22,253 nucleotides of DNA from an uncultured Micrococcales bacterium (GCA_913060985.1 CAJXTQ010000004.1:1-22253); one strand, 5' to 3'. Shown: positions 1 to 8,221, counted from the first letter of the stretch. The notes: generated by a model not told the origin, from the letters alone. Numbers and translations: made by a program.

Positions 1-41
1 TTGGCATCCATTCTTAGCTTTGATGCCACGCAGGGAACGTT

Positions 42-1673
42 ATGGAATCAGCGGAGAGTTTGCTTGAGGGTCTTGACCCTGAGCAGCGTTTGGCTGCCGA
101 GAGCCTTATAGGACCCGTTCGAATCATCGCTTCTGCCGGCAGTGGGAAAACAAAGACGATCAGCCATCGAATCGCCTATGGAATTGCCAGTGGGGTATAT
201 GCCCCAGAAAAGGTCTTGGCACTTAGCTACACTGCAAGGTCTGCGGCAGAACTTAGGACACGAATCAACTCCTTAGGCGTGCCAGCAGTCCAGGTGAGAA
301 CCGTTCATGCTGCGGCTCTTGCGCAAATTCGCTATTTTTGGCCGCAGCTGACCGGTGTTAGTGCTCCTTCCATCGCAACTTCCAAAAAAGATTTACTTAC
401 ACAAACCCTGAGCAACCTCAAAATTGAATCGAATCAGGCGATTTTGCGAGAGCTGGCAGCGGAGATTGAGTGGTGGAAATACTCTCTTCTGAGTCCGGAG
501 GAATATCAAACCAGTAAGCGCTCGCTTGAAACCATCAATCATTCGGTTGCGAGTGAAGTGATTGTCGAATACGAATCAGTGAAGTCAAAATCCCAACAAA
601 TTGATTGGGAGGATGTGTTGCTTCTGAATCTGGGCATGGTTAAATCCGAGCCGCAAATTGCGGAGCACATTCAAAGCCAGTACAGGTTTTTCACCATCGA
701 TGAGTTCCAGGATGTTTCACCGCTGCAGTTTGCACTGGTTCAGCAGTGGATGGGGGATAGGTCTGATTTATGCGTGGTGGGAGACCCCAGGCAGACGATT
801 TACTCCTTTGCAGGTGCCTCCCAGAAGTATCTAAATGGATTTGAATCAATGTTTGAAAATGCGGTTTCGATTGAATTGAGTAATAACTATCGATCCGGAA
901 GAGAAATAGTCAATCTAGCGAATTCGATCATGAGTGATCTCTCTCCGATGCAGGCTGTTGCAGGCCTTGGTGACATTCGTTTGAGGCGCTATCAAAGTGA
1001 TCTTGCGGAGGCGGACGCAGTTTCCAAAATGATTGCCGAAGACATAAACAATGGCATGCCGGCGAGTGAAATTGCTGTCCTTTTCAGGGTTAACAGTCAG
1101 GCTGAAGTGCTTTCTGAAAAGCTAAGTAAATTGGGAATCCGGCATCAACTGAAAACACAGGAACGCTTTTTCCAACAGCAGGTTATTGCCAAAGCAGTGC
1201 AGATGATCCGGGCCAGCAGGTTTGTTGAAGATAAGCCAGCCTCTGAGATTGTGGCCGATGTTCTTCGAGAGCTTGGTTGGACGATGTCCCCTAGCGGGGA
1301 TCTCTCCGCGTGGGAGTCAATGCAATCCCTCTATGAGGCGCTCACCGATCAGCCACTGAGCATCGCAGAGACCATTGAGCTGGTTGACGCCCTTCAACTG
1401 CAGCATTTTGAACCGGTGAGACAGCTGGTCACACTATCGACAATTCACGCTGCCAAGGGATTGGAGTGGCGAAAGGTATACATCCTAGGCGCCAGCGAGG
1501 GGCTTTTACCTTTTCGCATGTCACAGTCTCCAGAAGAAATTGAGGAGGAGCGAAGGCTTTGCTACGTGGGAGTAACGAGGGCAAAGCAAAGCCTCAGCAT
1601 CTCCTACGCGAGTGAATCGGGGGAACTTTCTAGATTTCTGAGGGACCTTGTTGACAAAAACACTGAGGATTAA
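42..1673 (+). CDS. uvrD2: UvrD2-type superfamily 1A ATP-dependent DNA helicase, short form
   Basis: A 543-aa SF1A 3'-5' DNA helicase expected to act in DNA repair or recombination. Visible motifs in order are Walker A GSGKT (33-37), motif II DEFQD (220-224), GDPRQTIYSFAGA (motif III, 247-259), NYRSG (motif IV, 282-286), a motif V region around TIHAAKGLEW (467-476) and motif VI VGVTRAK (509-515). Domains 1A and 2A are therefore complete. Mycobacterial UvrD2 is about 700 aa with a C-terminal tetracysteine linker and HRDC domain; this protein stops about 30 residues after motif VI and has neither. The ATG at 42 is the first start after an in-frame TGA at 21-23. The 3' end overlaps the convergent minus-strand gene by 44 bp. 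Helicase identity is firm; the uvrD2 assignment rests on gene context. Confidence 0.88.
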   Translation: MESAESLLEGLDPEQRLAAESLIGPVRIIASAGSGKTKTISHRIAYGIASGVYAPEKVLALSYTARSAAELRTRINSLGVPAVQVRTVHAAALAQIRYFWPQLTGVSAPSIATSKKDLLTQTLSNLKIESNQAILRELAAEIEWWKYSLLSPEEYQTSKRSLETINHSVASEVIVEYESVKSKSQQIDWEDVLLLNLGMVKSEPQIAEHIQSQYRFFTIDEFQDVSPLQFALVQQWMGDRSDLCVVGDPRQTIYSFAGASQKYLNGFESMFENAVSIELSNNYRSGREIVNLANSIMSDLSPMQAVAGLGDIRLRRYQSDLAEADAVSKMIAEDINNGMPASEIAVLFRVNSQAEVLSEKLSKLGIRHQLKTQERFFQQQVIAKAVQMIRASRFVEDKPASEIVADVLRELGWTMSPSGDLSAWESMQSLYEALTDQPLSIAETIELVDALQLQHFEPVRQLVTLSTIHAAKGLEWRKVYILGASEGLLPFRMSQSPEEIEEERRLCYVGVTRAKQSLSISYASESGELSRFLRDLVDKNTED

Positions 1674-2601
1674 TTCTCTCTGTTTTAGATCGAAGGTTGC
1701 CATCAGACCAGTATTCAACATCCTGATCTGAGACCTGGGAGTCAATCCAATTAACAATCTTTTGCCCCGAAACTGCGGTTGCGAAGAGTATTGAAGAGCT
1801 GTCTTTCAACCCAGTAATTCCAGCTATCTGAGCTCCCAGTATCTTTCTGGATTCATCAGATTCCCACTTATTCAGTTCCCTGCACCCCAGGCACGGCAGA
1901 TTCTCCCGAACGATGCCGGTGACCAACACGTGACTGTCCGAGAAGCAAACTCCGAGATGATTCCGTCCCAGTGACAGCCAGCGCTGATAATCGGATGGCT
2001 GGAAGGCGCCACTAGTCTCAACCACCGCAATGTCAACCGCTGAGTAGTCCAGCCATTTCATTCGATTGTCCAGCTTCAGATGGCTCGGGGCATTGGCAAT
2101 CTCGGCTCGCAAAACAGAGATTTTGGTTTCTCCGATTTCGTCTATCGAATAGCCCAGTCTGCCGCAATCAAGCTGGCTAACCAATGAGCTGTCGTTTGTA
2201 ATGATCTGGCCCACCCCGGAGTGTGCCAATGAGTGAACCAACAGTTTTCCAAATCGATCAAGTTTTGGAACAAAGACTGTTGAAGCTTGCCTCCGGCTAA
2301 AGTGCTTCCTTTGATTCGAGGGCAATTTTCGAGCCTCAGCAGTTGCAATTGGCGGCTTGAAGTCCTCAGTAATTGGAGCCAATTTAGCCAGAAGGGCTTG
2401 AGCCGCCTCTATTTTTAGACCAGCAAGCTTCGCTGCTGTTTCCAGCTGCCCATCCGCAATCCCAAGCTCCAACATTGCTAGAAAAGTTTCCTCAGCAGCT
2501 GAGGTAATCTCGAGCTTCAGAGGCAAATCGATGCCGAACTGCCGCTGGCTTTGGCTGGACCATGCCTTTATGGAGGACTCGCGAATTCTTATTGCCACCA
2601 A
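1630..2601 (-). CDS. E1-like / cyclodehydratase-related protein (Rv3196-like), function unknown
   Basis: A 323-aa protein resembling the actinobacterial ThiF/E1-like 'TOMM leader-binding/cyclodehydratase-related' family. The N-terminal part contains a helical segment (about 35-75). The middle (108-165) has the Rossmann-like layout of E1 proteins (VPKLDRFG then a hydrophobic helix and GVGQI). The usual GxGxxG nucleotide loop is degenerate. Two cysteine pairs, CLGC (237-240) and CFC (314-316), match the zinc-binding pairs of this fold. No precursor peptide or other azoline synthesis gene is nearby, so peptide modification is not supported. The start is TTG at 2601 or the adjacent GTG at 2598; a stop lies at 2620-2622, so little freedom remains. 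It follows the DUF2342 gene by 46 bp, suggesting one transcript. Confidence 0.7.
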   Translation of the reverse strand: MVAIRIRESSIKAWSSQSQRQFGIDLPLKLEITSAAEETFLAMLELGIADGQLETAAKLAGLKIEAAQALLAKLAPITEDFKPPIATAEARKLPSNQRKHFSRRQASTVFVPKLDRFGKLLVHSLAHSGVGQIITNDSSLVSQLDCGRLGYSIDEIGETKISVLRAEIANAPSHLKLDNRMKWLDYSAVDIAVVETSGAFQPSDYQRWLSLGRNHLGVCFSDSHVLVTGIVRENLPCLGCRELNKWESDESRKILGAQIAGITGLKDSSSILFATAVSGQKIVNWIDSQVSDQDVEYWSDGNLRSKTERINPQCFCQQGPSEI

Positions 2602-2647
2602 GGAAGCTTTGCAGTTTTGCTAAATCAAACCCTGGACTTTTCCACAG

Positions 2648-3934
2648 CTATTCGCCGAGCAAACCTCTGAGCTCTCTGTCAAAGTCATCTTTGTCGCCAG
2701 TCAGTCTCGAGATTAACAATTCGGGATTGGCGATTTCCTCCTCTGAGGGCAATTGGTCCGGGTGAAGCCATATTTCATCTCGTTGAGCGGGAGATAGTTT
2801 TTGTTGAAGTTGGCTAAACATCTCCGCTGACTCTCGAAGCATCTTTGGTTGAAGTTGAAGACCTATCAGTGTTCCAAAGAGTTTTTGACTTGGATTATCG
2901 CTAACCCTTCTTCTCCTGATGGACTCTGCCAGTGCGACTCGGGATGGCAACCTCTGGGTTGCAAGATCGGTTACGGTGTCAACCCAACCCTCTATGAGAG
3001 CCAGGTTTATGCGGATTCGATCTAAGGCCAATATCTGTGAATCCGTTGGTTCGTTGATAAACGCACCGCTGCTTATGGCGTTTTGAATCTCGGTCGGGTT
3101 GGTTATGTCAATGTCCTCAGCCAGACGATTAATCTTTTCTGTGTCGATGCTTATTTCCTGGCTGTATTCCAGAATCTGGTTAACCACTCGGTCTTTTAAC
3201 CAGGAGCTCTGGGTGAACAACCTTTGTAAAGCAAGTTCTCTTGCAGCAAGGAAAATGAGCACCTCTTGGGCGTCAAGTCCCAATCCAATCGCAAACTCTT
3301 CAACGTTTTTCACACACAGGCTTGGTCTTTCAGAAATTGGGATTCCAATTTCACCTCCACTTAGCGATTCGTTGGCCAGCTTTCCCAGAGATTGCCCAAA
3401 CTGCATAGCGAACAAGGATCCGCCGGCACTTTTGAGGATATTTGATGCTGGTCCTGCCAGCTGCGAAAGTTCCTCCGGAAGATTTTCCTTGAGGTTTTCG
3501 GCAAGTGCCTCGGCAAGCTTGGTGGCAACCGGCTCGGCAATCTCCCTAAACAAACCCAGAGACTCTATTACCCATCCTTGACGGGTGAGCATTTGCGGGT
3601 TGTATTCGTATTGGCCAAGGGAAGTTACCTCGTCAAGCCAAAGTGATGCGGTGTTAAATGCCTGTCGGAAGGATTGCTCGAGCTCATCTGATAGCTCGAC
3701 CTTCTGCGAACTGATCTCTTTTTTCGCCTGAGTCTCGACCAGTTTCCAATTGATGCCCTCGCCTTGGCCGCTGATTGCTCGCTGCAGTTGTTCCATCATC
3801 ATCCCCAGGTTTGCGGGATCTATGGGAAGGCCAGCTTGGTTCGCCAAATCTTCGGGGTTGAAACTTTCAGACGAGGAGAAGAACTTCCTAAGAAACTCTT
3901 GAAATTCATCTCTGTCCTTGTTCTCTTCTGACAT
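2648..3934 (-). CDS. DUF2342 / zincin-like family protein, likely without a metal site
   Basis: A 428-aa protein matching the actinobacterial family often annotated as zinc-dependent metalloprotease, putative hydrolase or F420-biosynthesis-associated (DUF2342). Family-like stretches are SLGLFREIAEPVATKLAEAL (124-143), FLAARELALQRLF (228-240), ALIEGWVD (312-319) and the basic RRRR-like segment near 339-343. The segment that would carry zinc ligands reads RELAL (232-236), with no HExxH anywhere; the only histidine is His391. E233 and E315 are kept. Catalytic metalloprotease activity is therefore doubtful. There is no signal peptide or membrane segment, so it is cytosolic. The ATG at 3934 has an almost perfect Shine-Dalgarno. 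It is divergent from the PDZ/Lon-like gene and upstream of the E1-like gene, as in mycobacteria from memory. Confidence 0.75.
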   Translation of the reverse strand: MSEENKDRDEFQEFLRKFFSSSESFNPEDLANQAGLPIDPANLGMMMEQLQRAISGQGEGINWKLVETQAKKEISSQKVELSDELEQSFRQAFNTASLWLDEVTSLGQYEYNPQMLTRQGWVIESLGLFREIAEPVATKLAEALAENLKENLPEELSQLAGPASNILKSAGGSLFAMQFGQSLGKLANESLSGGEIGIPISERPSLCVKNVEEFAIGLGLDAQEVLIFLAARELALQRLFTQSSWLKDRVVNQILEYSQEISIDTEKINRLAEDIDITNPTEIQNAISSGAFINEPTDSQILALDRIRINLALIEGWVDTVTDLATQRLPSRVALAESIRRRRVSDNPSQKLFGTLIGLQLQPKMLRESAEMFSQLQQKLSPAQRDEIWLHPDQLPSEEEIANPELLISRLTGDKDDFDRELRGLLGE

Positions 3935-3937
3935 CAG

Positions 3938-3946
3938 ACCTCCTTT
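3938..3946 (-). promoter_or_regulatory. Strong ribosome binding site of the DUF2342 gene
   Basis: On the minus strand AAAGGAGGT lies three bases before the ATG at 3934, giving the best Shine-Dalgarno match in the window and fixing this start. Confidence 0.8.
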
Positions 3947-3951
3947 CTAAG

Positions 3952-3980
3952 AGGCTAATTGCCAAAGCTGAGAATTTGAA
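3952..3980 (-). promoter_or_regulatory. Candidate promoter for the DUF2342/E1-like pair
   Basis: On the minus strand TTCAAA (3980-3975) and TAGCCT (3957-3952) are separated by 17 bp. They match TTGACA at 4 of 6 positions and the actinobacterial TAnnnT -10 pattern. The transcript would begin close to the Shine-Dalgarno, giving a very short leader. This is a pattern match only. Confidence 0.3.
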
Positions 3981-4022
3981 CCCAGCGTTAGCCGTGTTCG
4001 CCAGGGGCGTGTAGCTCCAGGG

Positions 4023-4051
4023 CTGAGTATGTCAGTGAACAGGCTTACGAT
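4023..4051 (+). promoter_or_regulatory. Candidate promoter for a leaderless PDZ/Lon-like protease mRNA
   Basis: CTGAGT (4023-4028) and TACGAT (4046-4051) are 17 bp apart. TACGAT ends seven bases before the ATG at 4059, so transcription would start at or next to the start codon. The only purine-rich run (GGGG) touches the ATG and is too close to serve as a Shine-Dalgarno. Confidence 0.35.
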
Positions 4052-4058
4052 TTAGGGG

Positions 4059-5117
4059 ATGACTTATTTTGAAACCGAACCCAGGAGGAAAAATCCAGCA
4101 GGTTGGATTTTTCTAGCTGTCTTCATAATCGCTGCCGGAATTGGAGTTTTGCTCCCCAGTGGATACGTGATTGAGAGACCCGGGACCAGCTTTGATGTAA
4201 ACGGCGAAGTGAGTGGAGTTGAGGTCATATCTGTTGTCGGTGCAGAGAGCTTCGAATCTGATACTCGCCTGGACGTGCTCACGGTGAGTGTTCTCGGGAA
4301 CCAGGACAGCACGCCCGGCTGGCTGGAAATCTTCCTTGCCTGGCTCGATCCGGAACAGCAAGTCCTTCCGGTAGACGAGGTTTTTCCGCCGAATATGACA
4401 ACCGAAGAGGTCAGGGCCGAGAGCGTTGCAATGATGGAGTCAAGCCAACAGGAGGCGGTTGCGGTAGCTCTCAGTGAGCTTGGATACGAACTGTCCTATG
4501 AGGTTTATATATCGATGGTGACTGAGGGTGGAGCCTCAAGTGGCGTTCTGGTTGCAGGAGATTTTGTAAAAACGGTGGATGGTCAAACAGTTTCTACGAT
4601 TGAACAGTTGCAAGAACTTATTCAGCAATCAAACGGCGAACCGGTAGAGGTAGAGGTTGAGAGAGACGGTGAAGTCTTAACTCGCTCGATAACACCGAAA
4701 TTAGTTGAAGGAAGATACCTGATTGGTGTGATGGTGGGTTACACCTACGACTTCCCGTTGGAGATTGAATTGGAGCTTGGAAACGTAGGTGGACCGAGCG
4801 GAGGCATGATTTTTGCTCTGGGCGTATTTGACAAACTCACCGAGGGATCTCTTTTGAACGACAGTCACATCGCCGGGACAGGAACCATTTCAAGCGCTGG
4901 AAACGTAGGGGCAATAGGGGGAATTGACCTGAAAATGTTGGCCGCAAGCAGGGATGGGGTCGACCTGTTTTTGGCTCCAAGAGAGAATTGTCCGGAGATA
5001 ATTTCCAGCCAACCTGAAGATTTGCTGGTTGTTCCCGTGGCAGACTTTACAGAGGCCCTTGCGGCTATTGAAATGTACAGAGAGGGAAGCAACGCGTTTC
5101 CCAGTTGTGAAAACTAG
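4059..5117 (+). CDS. Membrane-anchored PDZ domain plus Lon-type (S16) serine protease, YlbL/Rv3194c-like
   Basis: A 352-aa protein with one N-terminal membrane anchor (about 15-33) and its bulk outside the cell. The region 155-215 reads as a PDZ domain (VLVAGDFVKTVDGQTV). The C-terminal part is a Lon-type proteolytic domain: GGPSGGM holds the candidate nucleophile Ser247 and GGIDLK holds Lys292, matching the Ser-Lys dyad of S16 peptidases. There is no ATPase domain, unlike true Lon. In Bacillus the related YlbL has been linked to proteolysis of envelope or DNA-damage proteins; the substrate here is unknown. It lies 10 bp upstream of the UPF0182 gene, so the two are probably co-transcribed. 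The catalytic dyad is intact and the length is normal. Confidence 0.88.
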   Translation: MTYFETEPRRKNPAGWIFLAVFIIAAGIGVLLPSGYVIERPGTSFDVNGEVSGVEVISVVGAESFESDTRLDVLTVSVLGNQDSTPGWLEIFLAWLDPEQQVLPVDEVFPPNMTTEEVRAESVAMMESSQQEAVAVALSELGYELSYEVYISMVTEGGASSGVLVAGDFVKTVDGQTVSTIEQLQELIQQSNGEPVEVEVERDGEVLTRSITPKLVEGRYLIGVMVGYTYDFPLEIELELGNVGGPSGGMIFALGVFDKLTEGSLLNDSHIAGTGTISSAGNVGAIGGIDLKMLAASRDGVDLFLAPRENCPEIISSQPEDLLVVPVADFTEALAAIEMYREGSNAFPSCEN

Positions 5118-5120
5118 GAG
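5115..5120 (+). promoter_or_regulatory. RBS supporting the TTG start of the UPF0182 gene
   Basis: TAGGAG overlaps the stop codon of the upstream protease gene and sits seven bases before the TTG at 5128. It supports this rare start and suggests translational coupling. Confidence 0.7.
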
Positions 5121-5127
5121 TTGACAC

Positions 5128-8031
5128 TTGAGCCAACCGTCCAGTCCTGCTCAGCGCAGGGGAGTATCACCGGCCACTATCGCAGTTGGAGTCTTGGTTG
5201 TTATAGCGACCATTTTGATTTCAGCAGCGGGTATCTACACAGATTTTCTATGGTTTAACCACCTCGGTTTTCAGTCTGTCTTTCTGACTCAGATCATCGC
5301 CCAGGTGGCATTGTTCATAGTCGGCTTTGCACTGATGTTCGCAGTTACGCTTTTGTCATTCAATCTCGCATACAGGTTCAGGCCGGTCTACCTGAGAATG
5401 CCTGGTGAATCACCATTCGAGAATTACCAGCAGGTAATTGACAACTTGCGCCGTCTAATCATGTTCGGTGTGCCTGCAGTATTGGGAGTGTTTGCTGGAG
5501 TTGCTGCAACAGCGCAGTGGACGACAGCGTTGCAGTTTTTGAATTCAACTCCAGCCGGGCGCGAAGACCAGCAATTTGGTCTGGATGTCAGCTTCTACCT
5601 ATTTCAGCTACCCTTTTTGACGGCGCTGGTTAGCTTTCTATCGGCGGCCGTCCTTCTCGGAGGCCTAATTGCTGCTGGTGTGCATCTGATTTACGGAGGA
5701 ATCAGGCTCGAGGGTCGAGCAGTTCGAGTTGCCAAGCCCGCAAGAATCCAGCTATCGATTACTGCTGCGGTTTATTTCTTGGTTCAAGGCGCCTCCCTAT
5801 GGCTAAACCAGTATGAGACAGTTTTTACTTCGAATGAATTATTCACCGGTGCGCGTTATAGCGATGTAAACGCAACAATTCCAGGATTACAGATTCTTGC
5901 TCTCATATCGGTCTTGGTTGCAGCTCTGTTCATTGTCACCGCGGTCATTGGGTCATGGAGATACTCAATCATTGCCACTGGTTTGATGATCATTAGCTCG
6001 GTTGTGTTGGGTGGACTATACCCATGGGCGATTCAGACTTTCCAAGTTGTCCCGAACGAAAGAACTTTGGAGACGCCGTATTTGGAGCGCAATATTGAAG
6101 CAACCCGAGAGGCCTACGGGCTAGACCAGGTTGAGGTTATTGATTACGACGCAACAACCACTGCAACTCCTGGAGCACTGAGGGCGGATGCCGAAACCAC
6201 GACTTCAATTCGTATTCTTGACCCTTCACTGGTTTCAGACGCCTTCAGGCAGTTAGAGCAGTACCGTCAGTACTACTCATTCCCGGAGAGACTGCACGTT
6301 GGAAGGTATGAGATAAACGGTGAATCTCAGGATGCAGTTCTAGGCGTGCGTGAATTGGATCAGTCGGGACTTGGAGATTCGAACAGTTGGTACAACTCAA
6401 CAATTGTTTTCACTCACGGATACGGTCTTGTAGCCGCCTATGGAAATAAGCGTGATACCGATGGTCAGCCCCTTTTCTTGCAATCGGGAATCCCATCAGT
6501 GGGAGAGTTAGGAGAGTTCGAGCCGAGGATTTATTTCGGTGAGAACTCACCTGAGTACTCAATTGTCGGAGGCAATAACGGCGAAGATTTGGAGTTTGAC
6601 TTCCCAGCTGGTGAGGATGGGGAAACTCAGACATATACGACCTTCCAGGGTTCGGGTGGACCAAATGTTGGATCGCTGGTCAACCGAATTGCGTTTGCGC
6701 TGAAGTTCCAGAGTGAGCAGATTCTTCTCTCAGATGCAATCAATCCAGAATCCCAAATTATGTTCAACAGAAATCCGCTAGAGCGAGTTGAAGCGGTTGC
6801 ACCTTACCTAACAGTTGATTCTCAAGCCTACCCGGCAGTTGTTGATGGTGAGGTGTTGTGGATTATTGATGCCTACACCACCAGCAATAACTACCCTTAT
6901 TCAAATTCAGAGAGCATGAACCTTGCAATCATTGACTCTTCGACCGAGTCTGCTGGTTTTGGTGCGAATAACATCAACTACATTCGTAACTCCGTGAAAG
7001 CAACGGTGAACGCATATGACGGAGAGGTGAAGCTCTACATTTGGGATGAAACCGACCCAGTTTTGGAAACATGGAGAAAGGTCTTCCCTGACACCCTCAG
7101 GCCAATCTCTGAGATGAGCGGTGAATTGATGTCGCATGTGCGTTACCCATCGGATCTTTTTAAAGTCCAGAGATCAATCCTTGGTCGCTATCACGTGACC
7201 GACCCGGGAGCTTTCTACTCTCAGCAAGATGCTTGGATGACTCCAAACGATCCAGTGGACGGCCCTGGAATCGGTGTTTTGCAGCCGCCTTATTACTTGA
7301 CAATGCAGGCGCCAGGTACTGAAGAGCCTAAGTTCTCGATCTATTCCACGTTCATACCTCAGTCAACCGGAGAAAACTCTAGAAACGTGCTCACTGGTTA
7401 CCTGGTGGCAAGTGCTGAGGCGGGAAATGAAGCGGGAGTAATTTCTGAGGATTACGGAAAGCTCAGGCTTTTGAGCCTGCCGCGAGAAACGATTGTTCCT
7501 GGGCCTGGACAGGTTCAGAATAACTTCAACGCAGACAGCGAAGTGTCACAGCTTTTGAACATTCTTCGACAGGGCTCCACCCGAGTGCTAAACGGAAACC
7601 TGCTGACTCTTCCAGTTGGCGGAGGCTTCCTATACGTTCAGCCTGTCTACATTGAGTCAACCGGTGAAACTTCATTCCCGCTTCTGCAAAAGGTGCTTGT
7701 GAGCTTCGGTGATCGAATTGCCTTTGAGGACACCTTGGACCAGGCTTTGGATGAGCTATTCGGTGGTGACAGCGGCGCAAGCGCCGGTGATAGTTTGCAG
7801 CCAGATGAACCTGCAGACGCCCCAACTGATGATGAGGCAGAGCAGCCTTCGGATCAGCCAGCCGCAGGTGAAGGGGAAAACCCCGCGCTGGAAGCCGCCT
7901 TGGCCAGAGCCGAAAGAGCGATCCAGGACAAGCAGGATGCCCTGGCAGCTGGTGACTGGAGTGCCTTTGGTGAAGCAGACGAGCGTCTGAACCAGGCTAT
8001 TTCTGATGCGGTGGATGCGATTAATCGCTAG
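5128..8031 (+). CDS. UPF0182 family large membrane protein (Rv3193c-like)
   Basis: A 967-aa protein of the UPF0182 family, which is widespread in actinobacteria and has no established biochemical function. About seven hydrophobic segments occupy the first third (first near 15-40, with others up to about 300). A large domain presumed to lie outside the membrane follows, including family-like stretches such as PNERTLETPYLERNI and PYLTVDSQAYPAVVDGE. Residues 879-919 are acidic and rich in Pro, Ala and Gln, and the last 48 residues look like an amphipathic helix (ALEAALARAERAIQDKQDAL). The start is TTG supported by TAGGAG. It is probably in an operon with the PDZ/Lon-like protease, whose catalytic domain would sit on the same side of the membrane. 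Confidence 0.93.
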   Translation: MSQPSSPAQRRGVSPATIAVGVLVVIATILISAAGIYTDFLWFNHLGFQSVFLTQIIAQVALFIVGFALMFAVTLLSFNLAYRFRPVYLRMPGESPFENYQQVIDNLRRLIMFGVPAVLGVFAGVAATAQWTTALQFLNSTPAGREDQQFGLDVSFYLFQLPFLTALVSFLSAAVLLGGLIAAGVHLIYGGIRLEGRAVRVAKPARIQLSITAAVYFLVQGASLWLNQYETVFTSNELFTGARYSDVNATIPGLQILALISVLVAALFIVTAVIGSWRYSIIATGLMIISSVVLGGLYPWAIQTFQVVPNERTLETPYLERNIEATREAYGLDQVEVIDYDATTTATPGALRADAETTTSIRILDPSLVSDAFRQLEQYRQYYSFPERLHVGRYEINGESQDAVLGVRELDQSGLGDSNSWYNSTIVFTHGYGLVAAYGNKRDTDGQPLFLQSGIPSVGELGEFEPRIYFGENSPEYSIVGGNNGEDLEFDFPAGEDGETQTYTTFQGSGGPNVGSLVNRIAFALKFQSEQILLSDAINPESQIMFNRNPLERVEAVAPYLTVDSQAYPAVVDGEVLWIIDAYTTSNNYPYSNSESMNLAIIDSSTESAGFGANNINYIRNSVKATVNAYDGEVKLYIWDETDPVLETWRKVFPDTLRPISEMSGELMSHVRYPSDLFKVQRSILGRYHVTDPGAFYSQQDAWMTPNDPVDGPGIGVLQPPYYLTMQAPGTEEPKFSIYSTFIPQSTGENSRNVLTGYLVASAEAGNEAGVISEDYGKLRLLSLPRETIVPGPGQVQNNFNADSEVSQLLNILRQGSTRVLNGNLLTLPVGGGFLYVQPVYIESTGETSFPLLQKVLVSFGDRIAFEDTLDQALDELFGGDSGASAGDSLQPDEPADAPTDDEAEQPSDQPAAGEGENPALEAALARAERAIQDKQDALAAGDWSAFGEADERLNQAISDAVDAINR

Positions 8032-8061
8032 TTTCCAATTGGGCCTAGGGCTTGCTATACT
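8032..8061 (+). promoter_or_regulatory. Candidate promoter of the tRNA-fMet gene
   Basis: TTTCCA (8032-8037) and TATACT (8056-8061) are separated by 18 bp and lie 11 bases before the mature tRNA 5' end. The -10 is the best TATAAT-like hexamer in the window. The -35 overlaps the end region of the UPF0182 gene. Confidence 0.5.
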
Positions 8062-8072
8062 AGAAACTTCGC

Positions 8073-8149
8073 CGCGGGGTGGAGCAGTTCGGTAGCTCGC
8101 CGGGCTCATAACCCGGAGGTCGCAGGTTCAAATCCTGTCCCCGCAACCA
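8073..8149 (+). tRNA. Initiator tRNA-fMet (CAU)
   Basis: A 77-nt cloverleaf can be folded by hand. The acceptor stem CGCGGGG pairs with CCCCGCA, leaving the C1:A72 mismatch diagnostic of bacterial initiators. The D arm follows, then anticodon stem CCGGG/CCCGG with the three consecutive G:C pairs of initiators and anticodon CAT at 8107-8109. The T arm carries GGTTCAAATCC. Discriminator A is followed by an encoded CCA (8147-8149). It has its own candidate promoter and a strong terminator directly after it, so it is probably transcribed alone. It reads P-site initiation codons. Confidence 0.97.
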
Positions 8150-8152
8150 TTC

Positions 8153-8183
8153 ATCCCTCCCAGCACTGGCTGGGAGGGATTTT
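8153..8183 (+). terminator. Rho-independent terminator after tRNA-fMet
   Basis: A perfect 12-bp stem, ATCCCTCCCAGC against GCTGGGAGGGAT, encloses the 4-nt loop ACTG and runs into TTTT followed by CTTG. It begins four bases after the tRNA CCA and is the only strong intrinsic terminator in the window. Confidence 0.9.
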
Positions 8184-8221
8184 CTTGTGGATAACCTGCT
8201 TCTGAAAATCTGCTTGTGCTC

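Noticed and set aside
1..41. Possible end of an upstream gene before uvrD2
   Set aside because: Frames 1 and 2 stay open past 41, but no family-like C-terminus is recognisable in so few codons.
1630..2601. Azoline-containing peptide (TOMM) biosynthesis cluster
   Set aside because: Only an E1-like protein is present; no precursor peptide, YcaO, dehydrogenase or transporter is nearby, and the same orphan occurs in this context in mycobacteria from memory.
3099..3581. 160-codon open frame on the plus strand inside the DUF2342 gene
   Set aside because: It is fully antisense to a gene with family similarity and a strong ribosome site, has low-complexity Ser-rich content and resembles no family.
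7879..8031. Alternative frame open reading in the UPF0182 tail as a separate small gene
   Set aside because: The acidic tail is continuous with the UPF0182 frame, and the other frames have no ribosome site or family look.
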